DNA of 57,500 nt. Origin: Conus ventricosus. Lineage: Eukaryota; Mollusca; Gastropoda; Neogastropoda; Conidae. Shown here in pieces: positions 11,516-22,560 of this stretch. Within the stretch, counting starts at the first letter, position 1. The number at the start of each line of letters is the position of its first letter. Where the stretch lies: assembly GCA_018398815.1 (NCBI GenBank), contig CM031618.1:52321313-52378812 (forward strand), read 5' to 3'. Under the pieces are notes generated by a model. That model had not been told where the DNA came from. It made no database searches and saw nothing but the letters and a program-made list of their open reading frames with translations. The position numbers and the translations under genes were made by a program.

Positions 11516-11728
11516 TTGTGTTGGGTTTTCACCTGACATGTTGACAGTCATTTCCAGTGTAGCATACAAACACAAGCAGACTACCTGTGTTAGGTTTTCA
11601 CCTGACATTTTGACAGTCATTTCCAGTGTAGCATACAAACACAAGCAGACTACCTGTGTTAGGTTTTCACCTGAGATTTTGACAGTCATTTCCAGTGTAG
11701 CATACAAACACAAGTAGACTACATGTAG
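11516..11728. repeat. 71-bp minisatellite, 3 copies
   Basis: The unit includes TTTTCACCTGACATGTTGAC, AGTCATTTCCAGTGTAGCAT and ACAAACACAAGCAGACTAC. The three copies differ at a few positions (CATGTT, CATTTT, GATTTT). Confidence 0.93.
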
Positions 11729-12164
11729 TACCAAGTAAAAGACTTGGAAATGGAAAAAAAAAACTGAAAGAAACACAGCCAGGTATAAAAAAAAAAGAAG
11801 AAAGAACGACGAACAGATGAAAAGAAGGAAGAGAAAGAAGAGATCGAGTAGGCCGGATGAAAGAGAGACAAGATAAGAGAGAGAGAGAGAATTTCAATAT
11901 TTATTCAGTCTTACATATGTGAGTCTTGTGCCCAATTGTCAAAGATGCACGATGGAATACCTATCCCTTAGAGAATCAGATTATGCTGCCAGTTTCACAT
12001 GTTGGGATAATTAGAATTTTCAGCTTATCCTTTCTTCCCATTACTCCCAGATGTACCTCTTTGTCTAGCTGCTTACCTGATTCCACTAGCTCAATACATT
12101 GTTCAGTATTTCCCCCACCTCGTCAAATCCCCATTTTAGGGCCACAGGCTGAGAAGACCATGAT

Positions 12165-12676
12165 GTCCAGTGTGTGTCCTGTTGTTAGTACTACATCCTG
12201 CTTGGATATTGTGACCATCCTGTTGTTAGTACAACATCGTGCTTGGATATTGTGACCATCCTGTTGTTAGTACTATTAACGTGGTGACAGCCCTGATGTG
12301 GCCCTTTGCGGTCGGCTGGGCTATAAGCAACATTATCTTATCTTATCTTGTTAGTACTACATCGTGCTTGGGTATTGTGACCATCCTGTTGTTAGTACTA
12401 CATCGTGCTTGGGTATTGTGACCATCCTGTTGTTAGTACTACATCGTGCTTGGATATTGTGACCATCCTGTTGTTAGTACAACATCGTGCTTGGGTATTG
12501 TGACCATCTGTTGTTAGTACTACATCGTGCTTGGATATTGTGACCATCCTGTTGTTAGTACAACATCGTGCTTGGGTATTGTGACCATCCTGTTGTTAGT
12601 ACAACATCGTGCTTGGGTATTGTGACCATCCTGTTGTTAGTACTACATCGTGCTTGGATATTGTGACCATCCTGTT
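12165..12676. repeat. 41-bp minisatellite, ~11 copies, with a LINE insertion
   Basis: The unit is TGTTGTTAGTACTACATCGT plus GCTTGGATATTGTGACCATCC. Positions alternate between CTTGGATAT and CTTGGGTAT. One copy is interrupted at 12276-12349 by an inserted LINE tail. Confidence 0.93.
12276..12349 (+). mobile_element. 74-bp 5'-truncated LINE tail with 10-bp target duplication
   Basis: The insert reads TTAACGTGGTGACAGCCCTG, GGTCGGCTGGGCTATAAGCA and then a CTTAT-type tail. It is flanked by GTTAGTACTA at 12266-12275 and 12350-12359, the duplicated minisatellite target. The same sequence ends the decayed LINE on the opposite strand at 52701-52775, so this is a severely truncated copy of that family. 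It must be younger than the array unit it sits in. Confidence 0.9.
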
Positions 12677-12944
12677 TCCGCTACTGAAACTGATTTCCAG
12701 AATAACTGATGGAAGCATGAAAGCGTTATTTCAGATCATGTCGTTTTTTTTCAAAGTGATCTGTGGTGGACACATGAGAGCAAGGTGCAAGTTAGACACA
12801 GAGATGTGTACAGATCAAAATGCTAGGATTAAAACCAAAATTCAGTCTTCTGAAACTATAAGGCAAAACAAAGGTTATCACTAGTCACATTTCTGGCAAG
12901 TGTAAGCTGTGGCATTCTAGCATGGAACTGAGTTTCAGTTGGCA

Positions 12945-13140
12945 ATACATTTCCAGTTCAATTCAAAGAATTCCAGGTTTTGATTCCCACTCTAAGACAG
13001 ACAGGCTGGAGGAAATTTTCCCCTAGGATTTAACTCCTAGGCAGACTTCAATTCCATTCAAGTCCTTTGGATGGGACTGTAACTGATTGAGGTTCTGTGT
13101 GTGAACGTATGCATAAAAATGTTGCACGCATGTTTAACTG
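12945..13140 (+). mobile_element. Diverged SINE, family A
   Basis: A box B-like GGTTTTGATTCCC is followed by a body with AAGTCCTTTGGATGGGACTG and TGTGTGTGAACGTATGCATA. The body matches the SINE copies at 20836 and 47173. Box A is eroded. Confidence 0.65.
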
Positions 13141-13586
13141 CGTTCTACATTTTGAAGAAGAGTAGGTCATTGTGTGTCAGGGGGGTGGATAACAACCAAA
13201 ATAAAACACATGCATATGTATGTCATGTGTAGACATCATCCTAGATGACGAAATGTGGCTACCCCAATACTTGGATTAAAGAAATGGTCACATACACAAA
13301 AATCTTTCCAATGCTTAGAGAGAGAGACAGAGAGTGGAGAGAAAGAGAGAGAGAACACTGATTGACAATGTTTTCCTGTAAATTCAAAGAATTACATGGT
13401 CATAGTTATATCAATGAAACCAATATGTGATAGGATTGTATCAGTTATTAATGCAACTTATTGGGTTCGAGTAGTTCTAAACATGTCAGTGATGACATGG
13501 ATTATTTTCAGTGTAGTCTTTTGCTGTCATTTACGATTATGAAGAAGCAGACATTTCGTGATGGCAAACTTGTGTGATTTTGACAG

Positions 13587-13680
13587 CATTGACATCCATG
13601 ACGTGGTGCGGAAGACTCAAAAGTGGGCGACCACGGCCAGCAACTCCATCGACAGCGAGGACGCCAAACTGGTGGAACAG
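13587..13680 (+). CDS. Gene 1 exon
   Basis: The acceptor is TTTTGACAG|C and the donor GGAACAG|GTCAGT. After the split Ser codon it reads IDIHDVVRKTQKWATTASNS and ends in DAKLVEQ in phase 0. It is GC-rich and acidic/helical like its neighbours. The next exon begins with an in-frame Val. The donor has a second copy 78 bases downstream. Confidence 0.8.
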
Positions 13681-13832
13681 GTCAGTCAGGTGTAGCAGAC
13701 TGGGGGACATGATGGACTGGCAGAGGGGTGGACACTTGGTGTAACAATACATGACCAGGTCAGTCAGGCGTAGCAGACTGGGGGACATGATGGAGTGGCA
13801 GAGGGGGGGAACTTGGTGTAACAATACATGAC
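13678..13832. repeat. 78-bp duplication covering a splice donor
   Basis: CAGGTCAGTCAGG(T/C)GTAGCA and about 60 following bases occur twice. The first copy begins with the last codon of the exon and its GT donor. The second repeats the donor at 13759. Reading into the intron from the first donor meets TAG within five codons. Confidence 0.9.
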
Positions 13833-13961
13833 CAATTCTCATGAACAGGGGCCAAGATCGTTGGCTGTGACTTGTGCAACAGCTCGGAAAATGCATGTGA
13901 AGTCAGTGTGGATGAATGTGAGATTTGTGTTAGTTTCGAAGTGAAGTGACTGAATGCGGAA

Positions 13962-14175
13962 ATTGAAGCAAATTTGAAAAGAAAGGTCCTGCCTGAATGC
14001 GGAAATTGAAGCAAATTTTGAAAGAAAGGTCCTGCCTGAATGCGGAAATTGAAGCAAATTATGAAAAGAAAGGTCCTGCCTGAATGCGGAAATTGAAGCA
14101 AATTTTGAAAAGAAAGGTCCTGCCTGAATGCGGAAATTCATAATTGAAGCAAATTTTGAAAAGAAAGGTCCTGCC
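13962..14175. repeat. ~44-bp minisatellite, 5 copies
   Basis: The unit is CCTGAATGCGGAAATTGAAG plus CAAATTTTGAAAAGAAAGGT and a few further bases. The last copy carries a short insertion (CATAATTGAAG). Confidence 0.93.
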
Positions 14176-14265
14176 AGACAAAGCAGACAGACAGACTGCA
14201 GGACAAAACACTATGCATTTCAACCTCTTGGGTCTTCTTCAGGCAAAACAAACAAACATTTAGGA
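14176..14265. repeat. Half copy of the foldback element found at 40156
   Basis: GACAAAACACTATGCATTTC, AACCTCTTGGGTCTTCTTCA and GGC match one arm of the inverted-repeat element at 40156-40368, with a few differences. The second arm is not present here. Confidence 0.65.
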
Positions 14266-14854
14266 CAATGAGAACAACGGAGAATGACCAACCACTTATC
14301 TGCTCATGTTTTGTGCAAAATGAGATTTTTGGTTTTCAAACTTTTTGTGAAAATTAAGCATAATCATATAAATTGGAAAAAAAAAAATCAAATTAATCAC
14401 ACCTTTCCTGAGCTGTTATGTGATTAAGACGCAGTGATGTTGTCCCCCATTCATGGAAGTGGGTCACCGATGTTGAGTTCAAAAAGGATAAAGAACGGTC
14501 ACACATGCTATAGACAAGATTGACAAAGAGGTGTGTTTGTTTGTTTGCTTGTTGTTTTTTTTTAAATCTGCCCTCTCTCTACTCACATTTCTTTTTTTTT
14601 TTGTTTTGTTTTGCTTTTTACCTTTTTTTTAAAAGTCTTGTGTTTGATTGTTAAAGGCACAGTGCAGAATGTCTTTATTGAAAGAATCAGATTAAGCTTC
14701 TTTATAACATGTTGTGCTTAGTATTTTTGCTTTGTATTTTTATTCCCTTTATTCTGAAATTTGTCATGTTGAGTAGCTGTTTACCCAAGCAGCTTTATCT
14801 AAATGGTACTCAGTATTCAACCAAATAGTCCGATATAGAAAGCACACTCTGTTG

Positions 14855-14858
<4 letters not shown>

Positions 14859-14914
<56 letters not shown>
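14859..14914. repeat. (GT)n microsatellite
   Basis: A pure GT tract of about 28 units. Confidence 0.95.
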
Positions 14915-14916
<2 letters not shown>

Positions 14917-15148
14917 ACTCTGCAGTTTTTGTTGTTTGTTATACAGATGTGCAATTGTAGTCTGATATGCAAATTTGGCATGGTGACTCATTAGCATAGA
15001 CAGCATAGACAGGTGGAATGATTACTTACTGGCTGGAAGCATTTAGAAGGGAAAGAGCAAATAAAGGTAAAACAATTATGTGCTTTTTTTCTTCTTTTTT
15101 AAAAAAAAATGTCATCCATCTCAGGATTTTCTTTGTTGAATTTTTCAG

Positions 15149-15339
15149 GTGTCCACCCTGCACTCTGAGATGGTGCGCTGGATGGTGCAGACGTTGCTGC
15201 GGCTGGCACCGGACAAGGAAGGCAACTCTCGGGAAGCTGCAGAGATGGCGCTGCTGGGCAGTGTGTCTGTGCCTCAGCTGCACGAAAACGCCAAGCAGTT
15301 GTTCCAGTCTCTGCACACTTTTTCTAACTATGTCACACT
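15149..15339 (+). CDS. Gene 1 exon
   Basis: The acceptor is TTTTTCAG|GTGTCC after a T-rich tract, and the donor is CACACT|GTAAGT, a strong consensus, leaving phase 2. It encodes VSTLHSEMVRWMVQTLLRLA, a Gly/Asn turn, and KQLFQSLHTFSNYVT. This is predicted helical, with heptad-like hydrophobics. It joins the exon at 20452 in phase (CT|A). Confidence 0.85.
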
Positions 15340-16856
15340 GTAAGTGCCCTTGAGGGTTTTTTCTCTTTTTTTTGTGTGGCTTTTTGTCTTTTTTAACATG
15401 TTTCATTTTTTGTTGTTGTCAAAGATGATTTCTGGCTTGTATGCTGTAAAATCTTTGTACTTCACCTTCTTTCTTTTCTGTTTCTTTATTTCGTTTTTTT
15501 TTTTTTCTTTGTCCTTTTCTTTTTTTCCTTTTGTTCTTTTATTCAAAGAGAGTATTAAAACTTCTTACATTTTCCCTCTAGACACATAGGTTTTTTGTTA
15601 TGCTATACATGACACCCCTAGAATAACAAAATCAACACAACATCAACCGGCTACATACATTGTATGATAATACATTTCAAAGATTGTGAGGCACAGCTAA
15701 AAAGTTTTCTGTGTATGTTTTGGAATTTTCCGATTTTCTAGGATTTTATAGATGGCATCATCTATATTCTGGATACTCTTTCTGAGCTAGTAACTGCCTC
15801 TCTTTGGCTCTGCCTATTCAAAGAAATTTTTAATCTCTACCGTCTTCCACTGTTTTTCAGCCATTGAGGCCCATTCACCTGTCTTTGTACTCAAGAGTCC
15901 TTCCACGTTTTTCTCCAGTTACACTTTTTGACATGTCAGTTTTGTTGTTGTGATATGGCAAGAAGGCATGGATGCTGTGAATGACTGTTGAGAGTGAACA
16001 CAGGCTGTCCATTTGGCAGCATCTCTTTGCCTAGATGGCCTCATAATTTTTTTTTTTTTTTTTTTTTTTTTTTGCAGCACCATAAAGCTTATCGTTACCC
16101 ATTTTTTCATTTTTTTTGTTTTTACTGCTTGTTTTCATTCTCAGGCTGCTAAATCATGCAGAAGGGCTGGCACCCTCAGAGTGTCCTGGTTCTATCCCTC
16201 CAAAGGATGTCGGTGCAGTCATTTTACACAGCCAGTGTCACAGGTCTTTGTCCCCCTCAGGCACGATGGTTGATGCCTGTGAATACATTATGAGTCATTT
16301 AACGGATCAGGTTTTTGACCCGTTGACACTAGAGGCAGATTTTGAAACTGAAATGAACATGAACAATGATAATGGATACATATTTCGTGCCATGGAATCT
16401 AAATCACAGTATTTGTGTTGACTGGATGCAAACCAGTATTGTCTCTGTGGTCACCAGGGGAATACATGAAAAAGATCCTACAGTCTGTCCAGACAGACGA
16501 TATATGACAATATGTTGAAAAAGGGAGTGAAAAGTACCATCCCGTCATGTGGTCTCAGACCAGGCTACAACTCCATAGCCCCCTGATCTTCATCCTCACT
16601 CTTCTCTAATCATCATGAAAAAATATGAAGGTCTCAGCTTCTGTGGCTCCTAATACCCTGCCCTCATGCTGACCTCATTTCTGTTTCCTGTCTGCTTCCC
16701 TGTCCTCGACGATTTCATCAAAGTCATTTGTGTCGTTAAGTTCATGGAGACCATTGTTGGATGGACACGGTGGCAACCTTCGAAGGATGCTCTCACACAC
16801 ACTTTCTCCACAAAGAAACAGTTAGCATCATCAGCTGAAGTGAAGGGCTCAGTGTG

Positions 16857-17228
16857 GGGTTGGGGACTTAGTGGATAGTGTCTGGCATATATCGGATTCA
16901 GATCAGGTGCCGCTAAACACCAGAGTGACCGGACAGCAGTGCAGGGCCTCCTCTGGTGGGGTGCCTGTTGATGATGGCCTGATGTGTATTTTTCCATGTG
17001 AACTGTCAGTGCTGGGGCTGTGATGGTGTAGTCCAGGGTGTGGTTGTGTATGAGGGAACTGGATTGAATGGGATGGGAGTGATGGCCAGATGTGTATTTT
17101 TCCATGTGAACTGTCAGTGCTGGGGCTGTGATGGTGTAGTCCAGGGTGTGGCTGTGTATGAGGGAACTGGATTGAATGGGATGGGAGTAATGCCAGTGGA
17201 GTGTGGGGGTGAGGGGCACAGAGATGAG
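16857..17228 (+). mobile_element. SINE, family B, with internal duplication and (CA)n tail
   Basis: A tRNA-like head has box A-like TTAGTGGATAGTGTC and box B-like GGATTCAGATC. The body includes GCAGTGCAGGGCCTCCTCTG, related to the SINEs at 26903 and 43480. A 108-bp body segment is duplicated (copies starting at 16973 and 17081). The long CA tract starts where the element ends. Confidence 0.65.
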
Positions 17229-17576
<348 letters not shown>

Positions 17577-17734
17577 AAAAAAAAAGACAACGATTATGAA
17601 GGAGAGAAGCAATGAGACAACAAAACACGATAAATAACTGGTGACATGAACAATCGTTCGCAAATAACTACCTTCTTTTTCTTCGTTCAAACCCTCTCTG
17701 CATAACGCCAATGACTGGCCCCTGGGGTTTTCCT

Positions 17735-18655
17735 GCATGCTGACATTCACAGGGCGGGTCTGTTCGGTGTGGGGTTCACCGTTCTGTTTGTCTGCATGCT
17801 GACATTCACAGGGCGGGCCTGTTCGGTGTGGGGTTCACCGTTCTGTTTGTCTGCATGCTGACATTCACAGGGCAGGCCTGTTCGGTGTGAGGTTCACCGT
17901 TCTGTTTGTCTGCATGCTGACATTCACAGGGCGGGCCTGTTCGGTGTGGGGTTCACCGTTCTGTTTGCCTGCATGCTGACATTCACAGGGCGGGCCTGTT
18001 CGGACTGGGGTTCACCATTCTGTTTGTCTGCATGCTGACATTCACAGGGCAGGCCTGTTCGGTGTGGGGTTCACCGTTCTGTTTGTTTGCATGCTGACAT
18101 TCACAGGGCGGGCCTGTTCGGTCTGGGGTTCACCGTTCTGTTTGTTTGCATGCATTCACAGGGCGGGCCTGTTCGGTCTGGGGTTCACCGTTCTGTTTGT
18201 CTGCATGCATTCACAGGGCGGGCCTGTTCGGTCTGGGGTTCACCGTTCTGTTTGTCTGCATGCTGACATTCACAGGGCGGGCCTGTTCGGTCTGGGGTTC
18301 ACCGTTCTGTTTGTCTGCATGCTGACATTCACAGGGCGGGCCTGTTCGGTGTGGGGTTCACCGTTCTGTTTGTCTGCATGCATTCACAGGGCGGGCCTGT
18401 TCAGTCTGGGGTTCACCGTTCTGTTTGCCTGCATGCTGACATTCACAGGGCGGGCCTGTTCAGTCTGGGGTTCACCGTTCTGTTTGCCTGCATGCATTCA
18501 CAGGGCGGGCCTGTTCAGTCTGGGGTTCACCGTTCTGTTTGTCTGCATGCTGACATTCACAAGGCGGGCCTGTTCAGTCTGGGGTTCACCGTTCTGTTTG
18601 CCTGCATGCATTCACAGGGCGGGCCTGTTCAGTGTGGGGTTCACCGTTCTGTCAG
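17735..18655. repeat. 59/55-bp minisatellite, ~16 copies
   Basis: The unit contains GCATGCTGACATTCACAGGG, CGGGCCTGTTCGGTGTGGGG and TTCACCGTTCTGTTTGTCT. A shorter variant lacks four bases (GCATGCATTCACAGG). The variants first run as doublets and then alternate with the long form in the 3' half. A 248-codon plus-strand frame here is a by-product. Confidence 0.95.
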
Positions 18656-20451
18656 AGTGGTGGCAGGACTGCAACCCAAAGCCCTTAATGGAGCGGGTAG
18701 CCTGGGAGCAGGAGAGAAAGAGAAAGCTGAACTTGCTGTGCCAAGATGACAAGTATTTGTTGCTGGTTTTTTGCTGTTTTTTTTTCTTGTTTTTTCTTTT
18801 TCTTTTTTGATGGGTTGTTGTTGCTGTTTGTTGTTATTTCCCTGCCTGTCCCCTCTCTTCCCTCCACAGTTTTTAATATTTTTTTATTTACTTTTTTGTT
18901 TTGAGCTGCCGTTTTAGTCAGATCGCAGTGCGTTTTGGATGAAATTCTAACTTGCATCTCTTTTTTCTTTTTTTTAATTTTTTTTTAAAGTTTGACTTTG
19001 TTATCATTGACTTTGTTTAAATTTCATATGACTTTATTTGATCTCTTTAACTTTTCTTAAGGTTGTGCAAATTTCAACAACAAAAAAGAATTGTTTCACA
19101 CTTTTGCATGATTTTGTTTTTGGTTCCTTGGTTCTGAAGAGCCTTTAGATGCTTTTTCTCTTGTGATCCTTTGACTCTGGCTGCTGGAGCAGCTTGTCAG
19201 CTGAAAAATGTCACCATTCAGCACTCTTGTGTGGCTGACAGACCCACTTGTTGCGGACCATCCACATGTGGATAGCTGCTTAGCTCTGATCCATCGACTT
19301 ACTTTTACAGCATCTCGACAGCCAGTGGGTCAAAGAGTGTACAAAGTTTCAAGGGAAGTGGCACTGCAGTAGAACTTGCATCCATGACAATGTGTGTTAC
19401 TTCCAGTGGTTGATAGTATTGGGTTTCCCTTTGAGAGGGTTTAGGTGGTTGTCACTGATTACTTTTATGATGGAAAATGGAAAAAAGAAACCTTCTTTTT
19501 GGTGTAACTTGAAATGATCATCGGAATGCACAAAATGTTTTGTTCATCACCTGAATATACACCAATCAGAAAACAAAAATGAGAGAGAAAGAAAGTGAAG
19601 GAGAATGACACACATCATCTGCAAGTTTGACCTTTTTTGTGTGGGTTGTGTGACGAGGAGTTTAGGCTGTAAGCTAGAACAGGCTCTCTAGATGTGCAGA
19701 GATGAAACGCAGTCTTTGATTGGGCCCATGAGTGTGTGACTGTGGTAAGTTGTATCAATGTTGCCAAATGATGTGGTTGTGAAGCTGCCTCACATCATTC
19801 AGCAAGTGGTGTGGTAATAGAAGAAAGGTTTGAAGGCAGCCTCATGGTTGGTTTGTTTTTTTCAGTTTGCCCCCGCATGATACAAAGTTGGAAGGAAAGG
19901 TGGCTACAGAAGTGTTCATCAGTGTACTCTGCACAGAACGCTGTGTCAAAGAAGTCTTGATTGCAGGACAGTATTACATGTTGAAGGGTCAACCTTAGGC
20001 TTTCTCTGCGGGCACAGAGGATCAGTATTACCGGGAGAAAATAACAACATCCCAGGAGACTGATAAATCCACATATCGCCGCCTTAACTGCCGTTAAGTC
20101 TGAAAATCAAATTTTACAGGAGATGAAAAAAACTGATTATTATCCCCACAAGATGTACTGTGAACTGAGTTATGGTGCAAGTATTTTGATTACAGCATCT
20201 TTATTTTTAGGATAATGGGATTGGGATTTGGCTGCATTATGCCCCTTGGCCCGCTCCTATAGTTTACCAAAAATCTCAAAATGCAAAAAAAATCGAGTTA
20301 CGGCAGTTCTATTTTCGGTCAGCGAATTATGAGAAAGATGGCTTCACAGATATTTTGACTTTCTTTACTCTCACCCATTGTCTTAATGACCTCGTGAGGA
20401 CCTACACCACGGTACAGAAGCTGATGAAAGGATGTTCTGTTGCTACGGCAG

Positions 20452-20548
20452 ATGCTGTGATGGCATCGTGATGGACAACACTCAGAAACGACAAGATCTC
20501 AACGAAGAGAACGCTGATCATGAGATGAGAGATCTCCAGAGATTGAGG
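20452..20548 (+). CDS. Gene 1 exon
   Basis: The acceptor is TTGCTACGGCAG|A and the donor TTGAGG|GTGAGA, phase 0. The reading is charged and coiled-coil-like (NTQKRQDLNEENADHEMRDL). The first base completes the Leu codon split at 15339, and the end joins the exon at 21836 without a frame change. It was too short to show clearly as an isolated frame. The two matching phases and the composition carry the call. Confidence 0.65.
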
Positions 20549-20688
20549 GTGAGAAGTACCGTACTCTATCTCTTTTGGTGGGCGTCAAAGATGTAAAAAG
20601 GATTCGTGAATCCACAGAGCTGAACGTTATCAAACAAGGTGTTCCTTTTCCTACGTCTGTCTGTTTATCCTCTTTTAAGGGCCAGATG

Positions 20689-20691
<3 letters not shown>

Positions 20692-20722
<31 letters not shown>

Positions 20723-20738
20723 GGGGGGGGGGGGGGGA
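20692..20738. repeat. Poly-G tract
   Basis: About 47 bases of G with one A. The true length is uncertain. A run like this can form G-quadruplexes and often stops polymerases. Confidence 0.9.
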
Positions 20739-20835
20739 ACAGTATCTTCTAGTTTATCTGTTACCCTAAGAAATTGAGATTATATGTCAGTCCTGCCTCC
20801 CACCTCCACTGTTCTCCCTTCTCTGAGTTAATTTT

Positions 20836-21028
20836 GGGGCCAGAATAGCTCAGTTGGTAGAGTGCTAACGCATAAGCCTGGTGATCTTTACGTTACAGGT
20901 TCGAATCTTTGCCAGCCTGTTTCAGTACAGGGAGATTTTGTAGTTAACATTGGTTATGACTCCATTTCCCCAAAGTCCTTCGAATGAAACTATAAACCAA
21001 AGTTCCATGTGTGAACCCATGCATAACA

Positions 21029-21030
<2 letters not shown>
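20836..21030 (+). mobile_element. SINE, family A, with (CA)n tail
   Basis: The head has box A AATAGCTCAGTTGGTAGAGT and box B AGGTTCGAATCTT. The body shares GTTAACATTGGTTATGACTC and TCGAATGAAACTATAAACC with the copy at 47173. Loss of pairing in the acceptor-stem region argues against a working tRNA gene. The element runs straight into a (CA)n tract. Confidence 0.85.
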
Positions 21031-21087
<57 letters not shown>

Positions 21088-21100
21088 ACACACACACATA
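21031..21100. repeat. (CA)n microsatellite at SINE tail
   Basis: A CA tract with one interruption begins exactly where the SINE body stops. Confidence 0.95.
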
Positions 21101-21146
21101 CAAAATCCAATCACCAGCTTTTGGAAAAGAAGGCCAGGCCAGTTTG

Positions 21147-21490
21147 GCCTTTGGTGTGAATGACATGTTACACATAGCCTGCACCCAGCATGAAAGATCA
21201 GAAGCCTTTGGTGTGAATGACATGTTACACATAGCCTGCACCCCGCATGAAAGATCAGAAGCCTTTGGTGTGAATGACATGTTACACATAGCCTGCACCC
21301 AGCATGAAAGATCAGAAGCCTTTGGTGTGAATGACATGTTACACATAGCCTGCACCCAGCATGAAAGATCAGAAGCCTTTGGTGTGAATGACATGTTACA
21401 CATAGCCTGCACCCAGCATGAAAGATCAGAAGCCTTTGGTGTGAATGACATGTTACACATAGCCTGCACCCAGCATGAAAGATCAGAAGA
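21147..21490. repeat. 57-bp minisatellite, 6 copies
   Basis: The unit is GCCTTTGGTGTGAATGACAT, GTTACACATAGCCTGCACCC and AGCATGAAAGATCAGAA. The period is 19 codons, so one frame stays open on each strand. Nothing suggests translation. Copies are near-identical. Confidence 0.95.
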
Positions 21491-21835
21491 ATGAAGGGAG
21501 AAAACTAAGTGACTTCTGTTGACTGAATGATTAGTCTAATATCACCATTGTTGTGAACAGATGTTAAATCAAATCAATCAACCAATCATTGACTGAATGA
21601 CAGGGGAAGCAATTGAATGAAGCACCAGCAGGCAGCTCTTCAGTCAGCTCGACCCAGGTAGGCAATTGGTTATGTAAATGCGAGCATGGATTGTGATGCG
21701 CATAGAGCTTGGTCCCTAACAGAGGAAAGGCACTGTATTAGCACTCTTACTGATAGTAATGATAATGATGCTAATGACGATAGTAATGATAATAATAATA
21801 TTCTGTTGCTGCATCCCACAACGTGTGACCACCAG

Positions 21836-22033
21836 ATGGAGTGTGAGGACTGGATCCATACAGCCCAGATCCTGATGAGTCAGCTGACTGGGGAGTCCAT
21901 CGAGGAGTTATTCCCTAGGGCCTCCACCACGCTCAGCAAGTCTTCGCAGCCGCCTGACAGCCGCGCCGGTGCAACATCTGCGTACACCTACGTGGATCAT
22001 GAGAAACTGGACCAGGCCAAAGACAAGGTGGAT
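21836..22033 (+). CDS. Gene 1 exon
   Basis: The acceptor is GTGACCACCAG|ATGGAG and the donor GGTGGAT|GTAAGT, phase 0 at both ends. It reads MECEDWIHTAQILMSQLTGE, then a Ser/Pro-rich part, then VDHEKLDQAKDKVD. The Met is internal to the protein by this model. It continues the helical pattern, then introduces disorder before the acidic exon at 25130. Confidence 0.85.
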
Positions 22034-22370
22034 GTAAGTATAGGCTGGGATTCAGTGGTAAGTGTGTGTGTGTGTGTGTGTGTGTGGGGATGAGGTGGAA
22101 GAATAGGGTATGTAGTACATGTATGCGTGTGTGAAAAGAAAATCATTCATGAACAAGCTAAAGATAAGACAGACCTAGAGTGGTGAATTTTTTTTGTCTA
22201 TTGTGTAGGCAGCTGGATGTGTGTTAAATACACACAGAAAAAAACACACAAAAATAAAGAGACATTAATAATCAATTAATTAGGATTCATTGAAAAATAA
22301 ATGAGTACATGAAAAAAAAAGAAGTAAATGAACAGGTAATAGTAAACAAAGAAACAAACAAAAATCAAGA

Positions 22371-22560
22371 AGCTGCCATGGTACAGTGGTTATGATTACT
22401 GGTTGAGAGGTCGTGTGTTTGAGTCCCACTAGAGGCATTCGTTTGGGGCATTTTTCAACATCAACAACAGCTGCAACCCAGAATTGAGTTTGCTACAGGC
22501 ACAGATGGGAAGCCTGGAATCGCACTTGAGTTGTACCCTCTAGAAAAAACGGTATTTAAG
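22371..22560 (+). mobile_element. SINE, family B (diverged)
   Basis: A tRNA-like head has GGTACAGTGGTTATGATTAC and GTGTGTTTGAGTCCCACT. The body is distantly like that at 26903. The 3' limit is a guess. Confidence 0.6.

Larger units (their letters stand above)
4840..13586 (+). other. Gene 1 intron of 8.7 kb
   Basis: Between two phase-compatible exons the sequence holds T-runs (4942-4976 and 5083-5104), several minisatellites and microsatellites listed separately, a short LINE insertion and a SINE. Unlisted stretches such as 6240-6610, 6940-7610, 8900-9340 and 9910-11290 show no exon-like sequence that I can support. Confidence 0.6.

Noticed and set aside
16116..16421. Constitutive exon of gene 1
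   Set aside because: The exon at 15149 joins the one at 20452 directly in phase and with better continuity. The donors here are weak.
19870..19960. An exon after TTTTTTCAG at about 19866
   Set aside because: The frame closes within about 30 codons, lacks a donor in phase and does not fit the neighbouring exons.
20836..20910. A working tRNA gene
   Set aside because: Boxes A and B are good, but the stems do not pair well, the sequence continues into a SINE body and CA tail, and sister copies exist at 47173 and 12945.
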